From NCBI GenBank assembly GCA_964431365.1, contig CAYSJJ010000062.1, positions 1 through 24,298 of the forward strand: a stretch of 24,298 nt of DNA, in the 5' to 3' direction. The stretch's first letter is position 1. The number at the start of each line of letters is the position of its first letter. The translations under genes and the position numbers were made by a program. Shown one piece after another: positions 1 to 9,900 of this stretch. Below the pieces are notes generated by a model. The model did no database searches. It was not told where the DNA came from and saw only the letters and a program-made list of their open reading frames with translations. The stretch comes from Geomobilibacter sp964431365. Its GTDB lineage: Bacteria > Desulfobacterota > Desulfuromonadia > Geobacterales > DSM-12255.

Positions 1-106
1 TTTTGGGCGACGCCGGCGTACAGGCAGTACGTTGAGGAGCCGAAGACGAGTCGCGAAGAGAGCGCCTTGTTATGGAATTGGATCCATCTCCTAAGGATGG
101 CTGCAG

Positions 107-955
107 ATGACCGGCATCCCCCGCACACCGCAACACGGCGAATTCCATTGGCGCTTCATCGACACCGGCCCCTGTGACGGCCCGACCAACATGGCCATCG
201 ATGAAGCGCTCCTCAGCTGCTTCGATCCGGCAGAATCGTCACCAGTGCTCCGTCTCTACGGCTGGTCCCCGGAGGCGTTATCCCTGGGGCGCTACCAAAA
301 AGCCGAGGAGTCACTCGACCTCGATCTCTGCCGATCTGCCGGCGTTCCGCTGGTTCGCCGCATCACCGGCGGGGGGATCATCTATCATGCCGCGGAACTG
401 ACCTACAGCCTGGTCTGCGCCCCCCGCCATCTCCCGCCGGCCGACTCGATCAAAGAGTCGTTCCGGATCCTCACCTCGTTTCTCCTGGCCATGTACCGAA
501 GCCTCGGCCTCGACGCCTTCTACGCCGTCGACCGGCTCCCCCGCGGCGCGGTGCTCGGCGAGCGGACCCCGTTCTGTTTCGCCGGCAAAGAGAGCTACGA
601 CATCCTGATCAACGGCAGAAAGATCGGCGGCAACGCCCAAAGGCGGCTGAAAAACACCATCTTCCAGCATGGCTCCATTCCGCTCGTGAACATGAGCGAC
701 ACAGGGGCCCGTTTTCTGCGGGAGATCCCTGCGGGTATACGTGAAAGCACCACAAGCATTGGGGAGGAAGGGGTCCTGCTTGGGGAGGATCGGCTCAAGG
801 AGGCGCTGAAGAGCGCCTTCGAGGAGAGCCTGGGGACGACGCTTGAGACCGGCACGATGACCGCAGAGGAGAGGGCCCTGGCAACCCGGCTCCTGGACAA
901 GTACCGGCGGGATGCATGGAACGTCGGAGGAACCGACGAAGAAGTCATAGGCTGA
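107..955 (+). CDS. lipM: Lipoate/octanoate protein ligase family, probable LipM octanoyltransferase
   Basis: A 282-residue cytoplasmic protein of the biotin/lipoate A/B ligase family. Visible motifs are RRITGGG at about residues 84-90, followed by IIYH, the acyl-pocket lysine in NGRKIGGNAQRR (K172) and FQHGSIPL at about 186-193. A cysteine at residue 157 in PFCF, 15 residues before that lysine, sits where the catalytic Cys of LipM-type octanoyl-ACP:protein N-octanoyltransferases lies. I therefore prefer LipM over an ATP-dependent LplA scavenging ligase. LipA, which would insert sulfur into the octanoyl group, is encoded 3.7 kb downstream, so a de novo lipoylation pair is likely. The ATG is preceded by an AAGGA about 10 nt upstream. 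The gene converges on the DUF748 gene with only 12 bp between stop codons. LplA function remains the main alternative. Confidence 0.8.
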   Translation: MTGIPRTPQHGEFHWRFIDTGPCDGPTNMAIDEALLSCFDPAESSPVLRLYGWSPEALSLGRYQKAEESLDLDLCRSAGVPLVRRITGGGIIYHAAELTYSLVCAPRHLPPADSIKESFRILTSFLLAMYRSLGLDAFYAVDRLPRGAVLGERTPFCFAGKESYDILINGRKIGGNAQRRLKNTIFQHGSIPLVNMSDTGARFLREIPAGIRESTTSIGEEGVLLGEDRLKEALKSAFEESLGTTLETGTMTAEERALATRLLDKYRRDAWNVGGTDEEVIG

Positions 956-967
956 CTACCCTCGCGG

Positions 968-3900
968 TTACTGCACGGCCACGCCGAACTCCACCCTGCT
1001 GCCGGTCATCCCCGTCTGCTTCGGAGGGGCGAAGATATCGCCCCCCTTTTCGAAGATCCGCTCCTGCGGCAGCTTACCCTCTGCCACCAGGAAATTCCGC
1101 ACCGCCATCGCCCTCTCCCTCGCCAGCCCCCTGAGCTGCGGCTCTCCCACCACCGTATTGGCCAGGATCAGCTTCTTCATCTCCGGATCGGGGAGGCTTT
1201 TCAGGGTGCCGATGAAGGTGCGCGGCTTCGGGAACTTTTCCTTTTCATAGACGCTCTTCAACAGGGGCGAGTATTCGGCCGGAAGGAGCTCCAGACTATC
1301 CGCCGTCTGGCCCGCCACCTCCCGCTTCTCCTTCACCAGAGCCAGAAACTTCTCGGTCTTCATCTTCTTCAGGAGCAGTTCGCTGCGATACCCTTCCGCA
1401 TCCCGCTCCTGGTCGACGAATCCGGTCACCTCCAGCTTTATGGCCGGCCTATCCAGGAGGGCCTTGGCCAGGTTACGCAGCTTCGCCTCTTCGGCGGTGC
1501 TGAGGCTACTCGTTCCCGGGGCAAAGGCGATGCCGCTGAAATCGTCTCCGCCGGCGAACATTGACTGAAGCAGGGAAAGCGGTGACGTTGCCGCCTTGAC
1601 CAGCAGGTTCTTCAGCATCTGCCAGACCACACCCCAGACGCTGAACTCCGGATCGTCGGTACGTCCCGCCACCGGCAGGTCGAGGCGGATCTCGCCCTTC
1701 CGGTCCTTGAGCAGGGCCACGGCCAGACGGACCGGCAGCCGGGTCGCCTTGTCGCTCTCCACGGCCGAGCCGAAGGTCAGCTGGTCCATGAACACCTTGT
1801 TTTCGGCCTTGAGACGCTTCTGTTCGATCAGGTACTTGAGGTCGAGGGAGAGCTTCCCCTTGTCCACGGTATAGCCGAGATAGGTCCCCGAATAGGGGGT
1901 CATGGGAGAGAGCTCGATATCGCTGAAGCGGATCAGGAGATCGAGGAACAGATCGCCGCGCAGCGGATTGATCCGGCCGGTGATCCGAAGCGGCGACTGG
2001 TTTTCCAGGTTCCCCCTCAGGTCCACATCGGCGGCCTTCCCCTCCTCGGCGGTAAGCCCGCTGATCCGCCCCCCCAGGTTGACCATGGTGGTGGAGAACT
2101 CCCGGTTCAGGTGACGGTCGGTGAAATTGAGCACACCGTCCTGCAGGGTCACGCTGTCGATCCGGATGCTCTTCGGTGCGGCAGGAGAGGCCGGTGGCGC
2201 GGCTGCCGGCGCGCTGACCACGGCCGGCGAGGGAGCGGACCTGGCATCCCCGGTCGTGGCAGGCTCCGGCTGGTAAAGCTCCTGCAGGTTGATAACACCC
2301 TGACGGTTGATAATGACCCGGGCATAGTAGTTGTTGAGCGAGACGCCGGTCAGCCGCAGCGAGAACGGGGCGAGGGTGCCGCTCATGCCGTCCAGTTGCA
2401 GACTCTCCCACTTGAGCAGCTCTTCGTTCTCGTCGCCGTCGAGGCTGTAGAAGTTGCGTACCCCGACGCTCCCCCGGAAGCTCCCCCCCATACCCGACGG
2501 CCGGGCGGCCAGGTCAAGACCCAGGGTAGCGTCCAGCGTGCCGTCGGCAAGCACCACGTTCACCCCTTCCGGCAGATACGGCTCCGCATCCAGCACCGGA
2601 ATCCGCGTCAGCGCCACGTTCCCCTTGAAGAGGAACGGCTCCGGGCAGATGCGGCCGTCGGCCTTGACGGTTCCTTTCTGGCCATAGACGGCGCTAAATC
2701 GAAACGGCATGGAGGTCATCCGGGGGCCGCGCAGGTCGGCGAGGGAGAGGGTCGCCCTCTTCAGGGTAAAGGTCGGCTCGTTCTCACGGGTATGGTCGGT
2801 GAACGCGGCACTCAGGCCGTTCACCGCCACCTGTTTCACCTGATACCGGAACCGTGAACCACCCGCCGCAGACGGTTTCGGTTTTGCCGGCAACGGGCGT
2901 GCCCCACTCTCCCCCTTTCTGATGAGCCGCGTCGGCGAGAAGAGTCCGCCGCTGTCGCGGGAGAGGACGACCTCCCCCCCCTGCTGCGCCACCTGCTCCA
3001 CGGTGAGTGACTGCTCTTTCAGGCTGTAAGCCGCACCTTTCACCGTCAGAAGCGGGATCCTCACCCCTTCTTTCGGAGCGAACGGGATTGCCAGCTGCCG
3101 CAGTTCCAGTGCCCCGTTGCCGACCGTGAGCCCCTGCTCCTGCGAGTAGCTGATCTCGGCACCGGCGTTCAGACGGCCGGAGATCGCGGCGGTGAGAGTA
3201 TCGGCAAGATAGGGGTAGACGGCCTCCACTACCCAGCCGGTCAGTTTCGGTCGTATGGTGAAGGCCAGCGGCGTCACGGAGAGGGTCCCTTCGGCGGCAA
3301 ACCGCTCGCTGCGAAGGGTGGTAAAATCAAGGCCCAGGGTGGCGCTCTTCCCCTGTTCGGTGGAGAAGCCGGCCACCCTGATCCCCAACTGCCGGGCCTC
3401 GGTGGTGAAGCCGCCGGACGGCACGGCGTCGCTGAAACGGACCGTGCCGTCGGTCAGCCGCATCTCGCCTACGGCAACAAGGGGCTTGGTCTCTTGACCC
3501 GCTTGCTTCTCCGTCGTTTTCGCCGTATCTGCTTTTGCTGCGTCGGCATCAGCTCCCTTCTTCTGCAGACGCTGGAAATTCCAGACGCCCCCGCGGTCAC
3601 GGGAGAGCGTGGCCACGGGACTCTCCAGAGCGATGCGCGCAAACCGGCATTCGTTGCTGAGGAGCCCCAGTTTGGCGAAGGCCAGGTCACCCCTGGCCAG
3701 GGTAAGGAGCGGCTCGCCGCCGCGTTCCCGCAGATCGATACCGGTCAGATTGACCGTGCCGGCCGCTGCTATATCGGGCTTCTCCCCTTTCGCCAGCCGG
3801 TGGGTAACGGTAAGGTCTGTGCTGAGTCTGCCGGCTGCCAACCGGAGCGGCAGCTCCGCAGGGAAATAGGTGGCGTAGAAGGGGATATCCAGCTCCTGCA

Positions 3901-4567
3901 GCCTGATGGCGACGGACGCCTCCATCCCCTTGGCAAACGGCTTCATCTTCCCCTCGAAGTTCAGGGGGGCGCCGTTTACCACGGCGCTGAGCTTCGGCGC
4001 CACGTACCGGTCGGCCAGATACGGGATGTTGCTGATGAACGGGACCTGGACCAGAAGCTGACGGACGGCGTGCTCCTTCGGCACGGGAAGGGCCTCGTCC
4101 CGGAAGTCGATGGAGCCGCCGCTCACCACGATGTTGTTGAGGGAAAAACGTGCCGGTTCTCCCGGCTCCTTTTTCTTGCCGCCAGGCTTCGGCTCCAGCA
4201 GATCGCTGAAGTTGAAGCGGTTCGGGCCGGTTCTGACGATCCGCAGATGGGGCGCAGTAAGGGTGATATCAGTGAGGACCGGTGCAAGTCGCCAGACCGA
4301 GGTGGGGCTGACCCGGACCCGGGCGCTGCTGAAGCTGACAAACGGTAGCTGCCCCCCCTTTTCCCCCAGCCTGACCCCTTCCATAGCGGCGGTCCAGGTG
4401 AGGGGGTTGATGGAGAGCCGGGCAATGGTGAGGGTGCGGCCGGTCTCCCGACTAACCCGCGTCTCGATCTCTCCCCGCAGGATCATGGGGAGGACGAAGG
4501 CGATGAACCCGAGGAGGAGCAGCACTCCCACCACCACCCCGATCAGCCACTTGCGCCGGCGCTCCAT
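968..4567 (-). CDS. DUF748/AsmA-like large envelope protein
   Basis: A 1199-residue protein with one N-terminal membrane segment (about residues 8-30) preceded by MERRRK, which leaves the bulk in the periplasm. The body has the repeating pattern of the AsmA/DUF748 superfamily: beta-rich stretches such as GGSIDFRDEALP, DGTVRFSDAVPSGG and DGVLNFTDRHLNREF that recur every few hundred residues. The last 190 residues resemble an OmpA-like fold with an insertion (FAPGTSSLSTAEEAKLRNLA, then LARERAMAVRNFLV and a terminal SRVEF). Members of this superfamily are linked to envelope biogenesis and phospholipid transport between membranes; the role here is inferred only from family. The start is set by AAGGAG seven nt before ATG. 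It is divergent from lipA and has its own good promoter. Pro/Ala-rich linker at about residues 765-800. Confidence 0.85.
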   Translation of the reverse strand: MERRRKWLIGVVVGVLLLLGFIAFVLPMILRGEIETRVSRETGRTLTIARLSINPLTWTAAMEGVRLGEKGGQLPFVSFSSARVRVSPTSVWRLAPVLTDITLTAPHLRIVRTGPNRFNFSDLLEPKPGGKKKEPGEPARFSLNNIVVSGGSIDFRDEALPVPKEHAVRQLLVQVPFISNIPYLADRYVAPKLSAVVNGAPLNFEGKMKPFAKGMEASVAIRLQELDIPFYATYFPAELPLRLAAGRLSTDLTVTHRLAKGEKPDIAAAGTVNLTGIDLRERGGEPLLTLARGDLAFAKLGLLSNECRFARIALESPVATLSRDRGGVWNFQRLQKKGADADAAKADTAKTTEKQAGQETKPLVAVGEMRLTDGTVRFSDAVPSGGFTTEARQLGIRVAGFSTEQGKSATLGLDFTTLRSERFAAEGTLSVTPLAFTIRPKLTGWVVEAVYPYLADTLTAAISGRLNAGAEISYSQEQGLTVGNGALELRQLAIPFAPKEGVRIPLLTVKGAAYSLKEQSLTVEQVAQQGGEVVLSRDSGGLFSPTRLIRKGESGARPLPAKPKPSAAGGSRFRYQVKQVAVNGLSAAFTDHTRENEPTFTLKRATLSLADLRGPRMTSMPFRFSAVYGQKGTVKADGRICPEPFLFKGNVALTRIPVLDAEPYLPEGVNVVLADGTLDATLGLDLAARPSGMGGSFRGSVGVRNFYSLDGDENEELLKWESLQLDGMSGTLAPFSLRLTGVSLNNYYARVIINRQGVINLQELYQPEPATTGDARSAPSPAVVSAPAAAPPASPAAPKSIRIDSVTLQDGVLNFTDRHLNREFSTTMVNLGGRISGLTAEEGKAADVDLRGNLENQSPLRITGRINPLRGDLFLDLLIRFSDIELSPMTPYSGTYLGYTVDKGKLSLDLKYLIEQKRLKAENKVFMDQLTFGSAVESDKATRLPVRLAVALLKDRKGEIRLDLPVAGRTDDPEFSVWGVVWQMLKNLLVKAATSPLSLLQSMFAGGDDFSGIAFAPGTSSLSTAEEAKLRNLAKALLDRPAIKLEVTGFVDQERDAEGYRSELLLKKMKTEKFLALVKEKREVAGQTADSLELLPAEYSPLLKSVYEKEKFPKPRTFIGTLKSLPDPEMKKLILANTVVGEPQLRGLARERAMAVRNFLVAEGKLPQERIFEKGGDIFAPPKQTGMTGSRVEFGVAVQ

Positions 4568-4623
4568 TCGAGTTCTCCTTCATCGTGAAAAGGGTCGTTG
4601 CCGCTGCCTCGATTGCTGAAGAA

Positions 4624-4651
4624 ACTATAACCCCGCCACCTGTCGAGTCAA
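4624..4651 (-). promoter_or_regulatory. Sigma-70-type promoter for the DUF748 gene
   Basis: On the minus strand TTGACT (4646-4651) and TATAGT (4624-4629) are separated by 16 bp, each one base from consensus. The start point would be near 4617, giving a leader of about 50 nt before the ATG at 4567. No equally good promoter is visible for the divergent lipA gene. Confidence 0.65.
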
Positions 4652-4705
4652 ATAGGTTGCGTCGGCCGGCCGGATCGGGGTAGAAATGAGGGGAAAGGAA
4701 CGTCC

Positions 4706-5554
4706 ATGGAAATCCGCAGAAAGCCGGAATGGCTCCGGAAAAAGGTTTCGCCGGCGGCCAACGCCGATATGGAGCGACTCTTGTCCGGCCTCTCGCTGCA
4801 TACGGTCTGTCAGGAGGCATCCTGTCCGAACATCACCGAATGTTTCCGGCAGCGGCAGGCCACCTTCCTGATCCTCGGCACGGTCTGCACCCGGCGCTGC
4901 ACCTTCTGCAACGTCGGCAAGGAAAGCCCGCAGCCGGTCGATCCGCAGGAGCCGGGGCGGGTCGCCAAAGCGGTGGAGCGTCTGGCCCTTGCCCACGTGG
5001 TGGTCACCAGTCCCACAAGGGACGACCTCTCCGACGGAGGTGCCTCCCATTATGCCGCCACGGTGGCCGCGATCCGCGACGCCATGCCGAAGACCGCCAT
5101 CGAACTTCTGATCCCCGACTTTCAGGGGAGCCCGGAGGCGCTGCGGACGGTCCTTCTGGCCGGGCCCGACATCCTCGGCCACAACCTGGAGACGGTCCCC
5201 CGCCTCTACCATATCCGGGCAGGCGCCGACTACGGCCGCTCCCTGGAACTGCTCCGTGCGGCCCGGGAGATGGCGCCCGAGGTGCCGACCAAGTCAGGGG
5301 TGATGCTGGGGCTGGGGGAGACGGAGGAGGAGTTGCTCGCAGTGCTGCGGGACCTGCGTGCCGCTGGTTGCGCCTACGTGAGCCTGGGCCAGTACCTCGC
5401 CCCGAGCCGCAGCCATGAGCCGGTTAAGGAATTCGTCCCGCCCGAGCGGTTCGAGCGGCTGAAGGAGGAGGCCCTGGAGCTCGGCTTCGCCCACGTGGAG
5501 AGCGGCCCGTACGTCCGGAGCTCCTACCATGCGGACCAGTACCGGCACGACTGA
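4706..5554 (+). CDS. lipA: Lipoyl synthase
   Basis: A radical SAM enzyme that inserts two sulfur atoms into protein-bound octanoyl groups to make lipoyl cofactors of 2-oxoacid dehydrogenases and the glycine cleavage H protein. The auxiliary cluster motif C35-x4-C40-x5-C46 (CQEASCPNITEC) and the radical SAM motif C61-x3-C65-x2-C68 (CTRRCTFC) are both present, and the C-terminal RSSY motif supplies the serine ligand of the auxiliary cluster. The length of 282 residues is normal for the family. The ATG follows an AAAGGAA site. It lies close to the LipM-like gene at the left edge, with the DUF748 gene interposed on the other strand, and ends just before a bidirectional terminator. Confidence 0.97.
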   Translation: MEIRRKPEWLRKKVSPAANADMERLLSGLSLHTVCQEASCPNITECFRQRQATFLILGTVCTRRCTFCNVGKESPQPVDPQEPGRVAKAVERLALAHVVVTSPTRDDLSDGGASHYAATVAAIRDAMPKTAIELLIPDFQGSPEALRTVLLAGPDILGHNLETVPRLYHIRAGADYGRSLELLRAAREMAPEVPTKSGVMLGLGETEEELLAVLRDLRAAGCAYVSLGQYLAPSRSHEPVKEFVPPERFERLKEEALELGFAHVESGPYVRSSYHADQYRHD

Positions 5555-5577
5555 GCGGAGCACACCACACGCACATG

Positions 5578-5613
5578 AAAAGGCCCGGCCGACTTATGTC
5601 GACCGGGCCTTTT
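5578..5613. terminator. Bidirectional intrinsic terminator between lipA and the lipoprotein gene
   Basis: Two 16-nt arms (5578-5593 and 5598-5613) enclose a TTAT loop, with A-run and T-run flanks. The single non-Watson-Crick position is a G-U wobble in the minus-strand RNA but a C-A mismatch in the plus-strand RNA, so it is slightly stronger for the leftward lipoprotein transcript. It serves both convergent genes. Confidence 0.9.
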
Positions 5614-5634
5614 CACTTCTTGTCCCCAACAGTA

Positions 5635-6642
5635 CTACTTGACCGGCAGCTCCCTGATTGCTCCCGGCGGAGCGACCACCACCGGTTGCTCCGTCACGAC
5701 GGCGGCCGGCGCAGGCGTCTCAACCGGCACCGGTGCGGCTGCCTGGGCCTGCGCCGGAGCCGGAGCAGTGGGTGCAGACGCGGCCGGTGCTCCGGCGGGC
5801 GCCACCGGCGGGGCAGGCAGAGCGGCCTTCTCCTTGGCCGACTCCGACGACCGGCCGGCCCCCATGAGCGCCACCATGGAGTCGAAGAGATCGCGGTAGA
5901 GGGTCGACACCGACGCCTTCGGCTGCAGGCGCGATTCCTCGCTCTTGGCCAGGGCACGGCCGATGCCGGCCACGGTCTTGAACTTCACTTGCACGTCGTC
6001 GGCAACGTTGGCCTTGGCCTCGTCAAAATCGGGATACTGAAGGGCCATGAACGGCGGGTAGCTAAGGATCCGCTGGCGGAAGTTGGGGTATTCCCAGAGG
6101 ATGGTCCCGTCCCGGTCCACGACCTGGGCAGAGGCGGTCAGGAAGTTGTAATCGCCGGAGACGTAGGAAAGGAGGTTGCTGGAGTAGAACTTGTCCTGAC
6201 GGGTCAGACCGCTCAGGGTCACCACCATGACCGCGTCCACCTTGTGGCGGTCGATAAGCCCCTGCACGGCTTCAGGCCGGAAGAAGTATTTGTTGTAGGT
6301 CACACCGCCGTCGTCGCGCCGCTCGCGCCGCGATCCCAGGCTGCTGGCGAGCAGGTCGGCGTCCTCCTCCAGAAGCCGGACGGAAAAGTAGGAACCGGTG
6401 TCCTTCAGGAGCGCCACCAACTCCTTCTCGTTCTTCCGGTTCGCCTCCTTGAGCAGGGTGACCACGGCCGCTTTTTCCGGATGGCGGATGTCCGACTCGC
6501 CATCCACCAGGAGCGGTGCCACCCCCAGGACCCGAACCTTCTTCTCGTAGGTCTCCCGGGGAACGTTGTAGTAGTTCTGGGCACAGCCGAAGCCCGTCAG
6601 CATTACGAGACCGATCACCACCATGTTTACTGCACGTCGCAC
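5635..6642 (-). CDS. Putative lipoprotein, function unknown
   Basis: A 335-residue exported protein that I cannot assign to a named family. The N terminus has a basic start, a hydrophobic stretch and LTGFGC ending at C20, a poor but possible lipobox. The folded part (about residues 35-230) has alternating strand/helix character, with VRVLGVAPLL, a KVDAVMVVTLSG strand and a DGTILWEYP hairpin, resembling periplasmic lipoproteins with a CsgG/TolB-N-like or GNA1162-like alpha/beta fold. About residues 270-330 are an Ala/Pro-rich low-complexity tail. The start is a GTG with AAAGGAG upstream; the in-frame ATG six codons later is less well placed. It is separated from the GH13 gene by 314 bp that include the assembly gap. 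Confidence 0.75.
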   Translation of the reverse strand: MRRAVNMVVIGLVMLTGFGCAQNYYNVPRETYEKKVRVLGVAPLLVDGESDIRHPEKAAVVTLLKEANRKNEKELVALLKDTGSYFSVRLLEEDADLLASSLGSRRERRDDGGVTYNKYFFRPEAVQGLIDRHKVDAVMVVTLSGLTRQDKFYSSNLLSYVSGDYNFLTASAQVVDRDGTILWEYPNFRQRILSYPPFMALQYPDFDEAKANVADDVQVKFKTVAGIGRALAKSEESRLQPKASVSTLYRDLFDSMVALMGAGRSSESAKEKAALPAPPVAPAGAPAASAPTAPAPAQAQAAAPVPVETPAPAAVVTEQPVVVAPPGAIRELPVK

Positions 6643-6664
6643 GTAGAATCTCCTTTGCAGATTG

Positions 6665-6705
6665 GAGCTTGTCCCTGAACAACCAGCGTCGTTGGGAACA
6701 AGCTC
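6665..6705 (-). other. Stem-loop in the leader of the lipoprotein gene
   Basis: GAGCTTGTCCC at 6665-6675 pairs with GGGAACAAGCTC at 6694-6705, with one bulged base and an 18-nt loop. It ends 23 nt upstream of the GTG start, just before the AAAGGAG site. It may stabilise or regulate the leader; there is no U-run to suggest a terminator in the leftward direction. Confidence 0.5.
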
Positions 6706-6740
6706 TTTAGGTCACGGTTCGAGCCAGATCGTCGTGTGCC

Positions 6741-6769
6741 CTTATAGCAGAAGGGTGCGCGGTTGGCCA
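6741..6769 (-). promoter_or_regulatory. Possible sigma-70 promoter for the lipoprotein gene
   Basis: On the minus strand TGGCCA (6764-6769) is followed after 17 bp by TATAAG (6741-6746). The -10 matches five of six consensus bases and the -35 four of six. It would place the stem-loop at 6665-6705 inside the leader. Confidence 0.4.
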
Positions 6770-6956
6770 GTGTAATTACCCGATATCCGGCAGTTGTACG
6801 GGGTCAGGAAAGAGCGACGTTCCCCGAGGCGTTGTGGCTCTAGGCGAAATGNNNNNNNNNNNNNNNNNNNNNNNNNNNNNNNNNNNNNNNNNNNNNNNNN
6901 NNNNNNNNNNNNNNNNNNNNNNNNNNNNNNNNNNNNNNNNNNNNNNNNNNNCAGGA

Positions 6957-9900
6957 TTACAGCACCAGGAACCGGTCCAGCCGGTAGCCCGCCTTAACCG
7001 CCCGTTCCACGAGGGTGGCGGCCGATTTCCGCACCGATTTCGTGCGGCTGGCGGAGACCGCGCCACCCTTGGCGGCTCCCGCTTCCCCGGTCAGGGCAGC
7101 CAGCGACAGCCAGGCGACGAGCAGTTCCCAGCGCTCCTTCACGAACCACTCGAAGCCTCCGCTCCCATGGCGGCCGATAAAGGCGGCAACGTCGAGGTCG
7201 GCCATGAGTCCAGCCACCCCTGCGTCCTGTTCCTTGGCCGTCAGCGCCATAAACCGCTGCCAGCGGAGCATGGCGCCAAAGAGCGCCATGACGCTCGGCA
7301 CGTCCATGGCCGCCAGGGGATCGGACGCATCCCCCCCTTCGGCGCTCAACTCCTCCTCCAACGGGCGGACAAGACCGTAACGGCCGATCAGTTCAGCCGT
7401 TAGTGCGGCGTAATCGTCTTTCGTCGCCAGCTCGCCGACCCGGTGAAGAGCAAGCCAGGCAAAGGAGAGGAGACGACTGGTCAGCCCTGCCGGCAGGCCG
7501 TCTTCGTCCCCGGTTGTCAGGGCCTCCAGAAACGCCAGTTCCTTCGCTACCCGGTTGACGATCTTTGCCGCGCCAACCGGCAGATCTGCCTGCTTGGCAA
7601 GGAGGTCCAGGAAAACGGCCAGGTCGTCGGCAAAGGCCAGCCTGGCCGCCTCCAGCGCCTGGTCGCCCAGCGCCTCGAACGCACCGGTGAGGAGTCCGCT
7701 GTGCCGGTCGAGCAGGCCCCGCAGGCGGTCGATGAGAACGGCATAGCGGACCTGCTTCACCTCCTCGTCCATGCTGGCCACGCCCCCGCCCTGGAGGTGG
7801 TGGCAGAGCTTCCCCCAGGTACCGAACTCGTCGTCCCAGATCTCCCGGAAATCGAGGAAGGCGTGGTACTCGTACGCCTCCATCTCCACGAACAGCCCCT
7901 GCTCGCACAGTTCGCGGCCGTTGCGGATGTACTCCAGACCGCAGGCGTAGTCTCTGAAAATGTAGTAGTGACGGCCATCCCCCTTGAAGGAAAGCGCCTC
8001 CCCCAGGGTGGTCTGGCGCAGCTCCATCTCCTCTGCCCCGTTCTTGACCGCAAAGGCGGTGGAGCTCCTGATCCATCCCGAGGTGGTGGCAAACTTGTTG
8101 TGGTAGACGATGACGGCCCGGTGTTCGCCGGCACGGTTCGAGTAGGCGAAGACATCTTCGTTGACGTGGGCGCCGATCCAGAAGTCGTAGAACATGAAGT
8201 CCCGGGCGCCGGAAAAGAGCCAGCGCCGCCGCACCAGCGGAAAGATCCGCCGTTCGTGCTCCCGCACCAGATGCTCGTCGACCGGCTCCTCCCAGTAGGC
8301 CTTCTTGTACTCCATCCCGTACTTCTCGTGGAAGCCCTCCACCTGGCCGTGACCGAACATGGGGAGCCCCGGCATGGTCACCAGCAGGACGCAGGCGCCG
8401 AAATACTTGTTCTCCTTGCCGAACTGCTCCACGGCAGTCTTTTCATCCGGATTGTTCATGAAGTTGACGAAACGCTGCAAGACCTGGGGGTTGAACTCCA
8501 GGACGTTCTTCACGGTCTGGCGATACTTGGCATTCTCCTCCATCTTCAGCATGTTCATGAAGGCGCTGTTGTAGACCCGGTGCATGCCCAGGGTCCGGAC
8601 GAAGTACCCCTCCATCAGCCAGAACGCCTCGGCCAGGAGCAGCGTATCAGACGCCTCGCTTGCCACCCGGTCCACTACCTGGCGCCAGAACTCTTCGGGC
8701 ATGGCGGCGTCGAACGCCTCCCTGGTCATGCCGTGCTCTCCACGGGATGGCACCCCGCCGTGTCCCGGCTGGGGGAACCAGAGGCGCTGGTAGTGTTTTT
8801 TCGCCAGGGTCATGGCCGCATCGAAACGGATGATGGGGAACATGCGGGCAACGTGGAGGATGGTGCGGATCACCGCCTCCCGCACCTCAGGGTTCAGGTA
8901 GTTGAGCTGGGCCGTATCGTTCCACGGCGTGCTGGTGCCGTCGTTGCCGTGGTAGATGTAGCGGGTCCGGCCGTCCCGATGGTCATAGTGCTTGAAGACC
9001 ACCGCCGCGTCCCGCCGCTCCCAGTAGCCGTCCTCGATATGCAGGCTGACCTCCGGGGAGGAGGAAAGGTCGGCGCCGTTGAAGCTGTAGGCAGGGTACG
9101 GGGGGTACTCCAACTGGACGAACCAGTCCGGGTGCTCCACGGTCCACTTGGAGTAGATGCCGGTATGGTTGGGGACCATGTCGCTGGCCAGCCGGATCCC
9201 CCTTTTCAGCGCCCGCTCCCGCAGGTTCCAGAGGGCTGGCTCCCCCCCCAGGTCGGCCGCGATGGCGTAGTCGAAGAGGGAGTAGGCGGACGAGATCGCC
9301 TCGGGGTTGCCGCACATCTGCTTGATCGTCTGCGAGGCGGGCGAACGCTCCCAGAGGCCGATCAGCCAGAGCCCGGTGAAGCCCCAGCGGGCCAGCCGGT
9401 CCAGCTCCTCGTCCGGAATCTGGTCGAGCCGGCTGATCTCCCGGCCGTACTGCTTCGACAGCTGCCCCAGCCAGACGTAGACCATCTTGGCCAGGAGGAC
9501 CACGTTGGGCATCCAGTCCGTGTCGGGTGAGAATCGCTCGGGCTCGGGATAGTAGTCGTTGGTCCCGGCCACCCCGCCGCGGCCGAACTCGAGGACCGGC
9601 GCGCCTCCCGGCTCTCCCCGCGGGGCGAAGATCCTGCTCTCCTCCTGGACCACCACGAAGGCGGAGAGGATCTCGGTCAACAGCTCATCGGGGAGGATTG
9701 CCCGCCAGTGCTCCCGAATGTACTCCAGTTGGTCGTAGAGCGAGGTAGGAGCCGCCTTCAGGGGGAGACGGAGCAGTTCCGGCAGCGACCGATCAAAGGG
9801 AGCCACCGGAGGCGCCTTGGCCAGTTCACGCTCCACGCCGGCCACTGCCTGCGGATACCGGCTGGTGGCTGCCAGTTCACCGTCGTCGAGCAGATCGCGG

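Larger units (their letters stand above)
6643..6956. other. Intergenic stretch with a 100-N assembly gap (6852-6951)
   Basis: No gene can be supported here. The left half holds the leader and probable promoter of the lipoprotein gene. The right half is a run of exactly 100 N, the conventional size for a gap of unknown length, beginning at 6852 and ending five bases before the GH13 stop codon. Gaps of this kind often hide repeats such as insertion sequences; the 80 bases on its left match nothing I recognise. Confidence 0.9.

Noticed and set aside
1..106. A reading frame entering from the left edge before the LipM-like gene.
   Set aside because: It continues out of frame into the ligase gene, has no recognisable end of a protein family, and cannot be judged from 106 bases.
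6776..7066. Open frames that read through the 100-N gap on both strands.
   Set aside because: They exist only because N is translated as unknown residue; the called part has no support.
7443..9530. A 695-codon open frame on the plus strand opposite the GH13 gene.
   Set aside because: It is a GC-rich shadow of a gene with clear catalytic motifs on the other strand.
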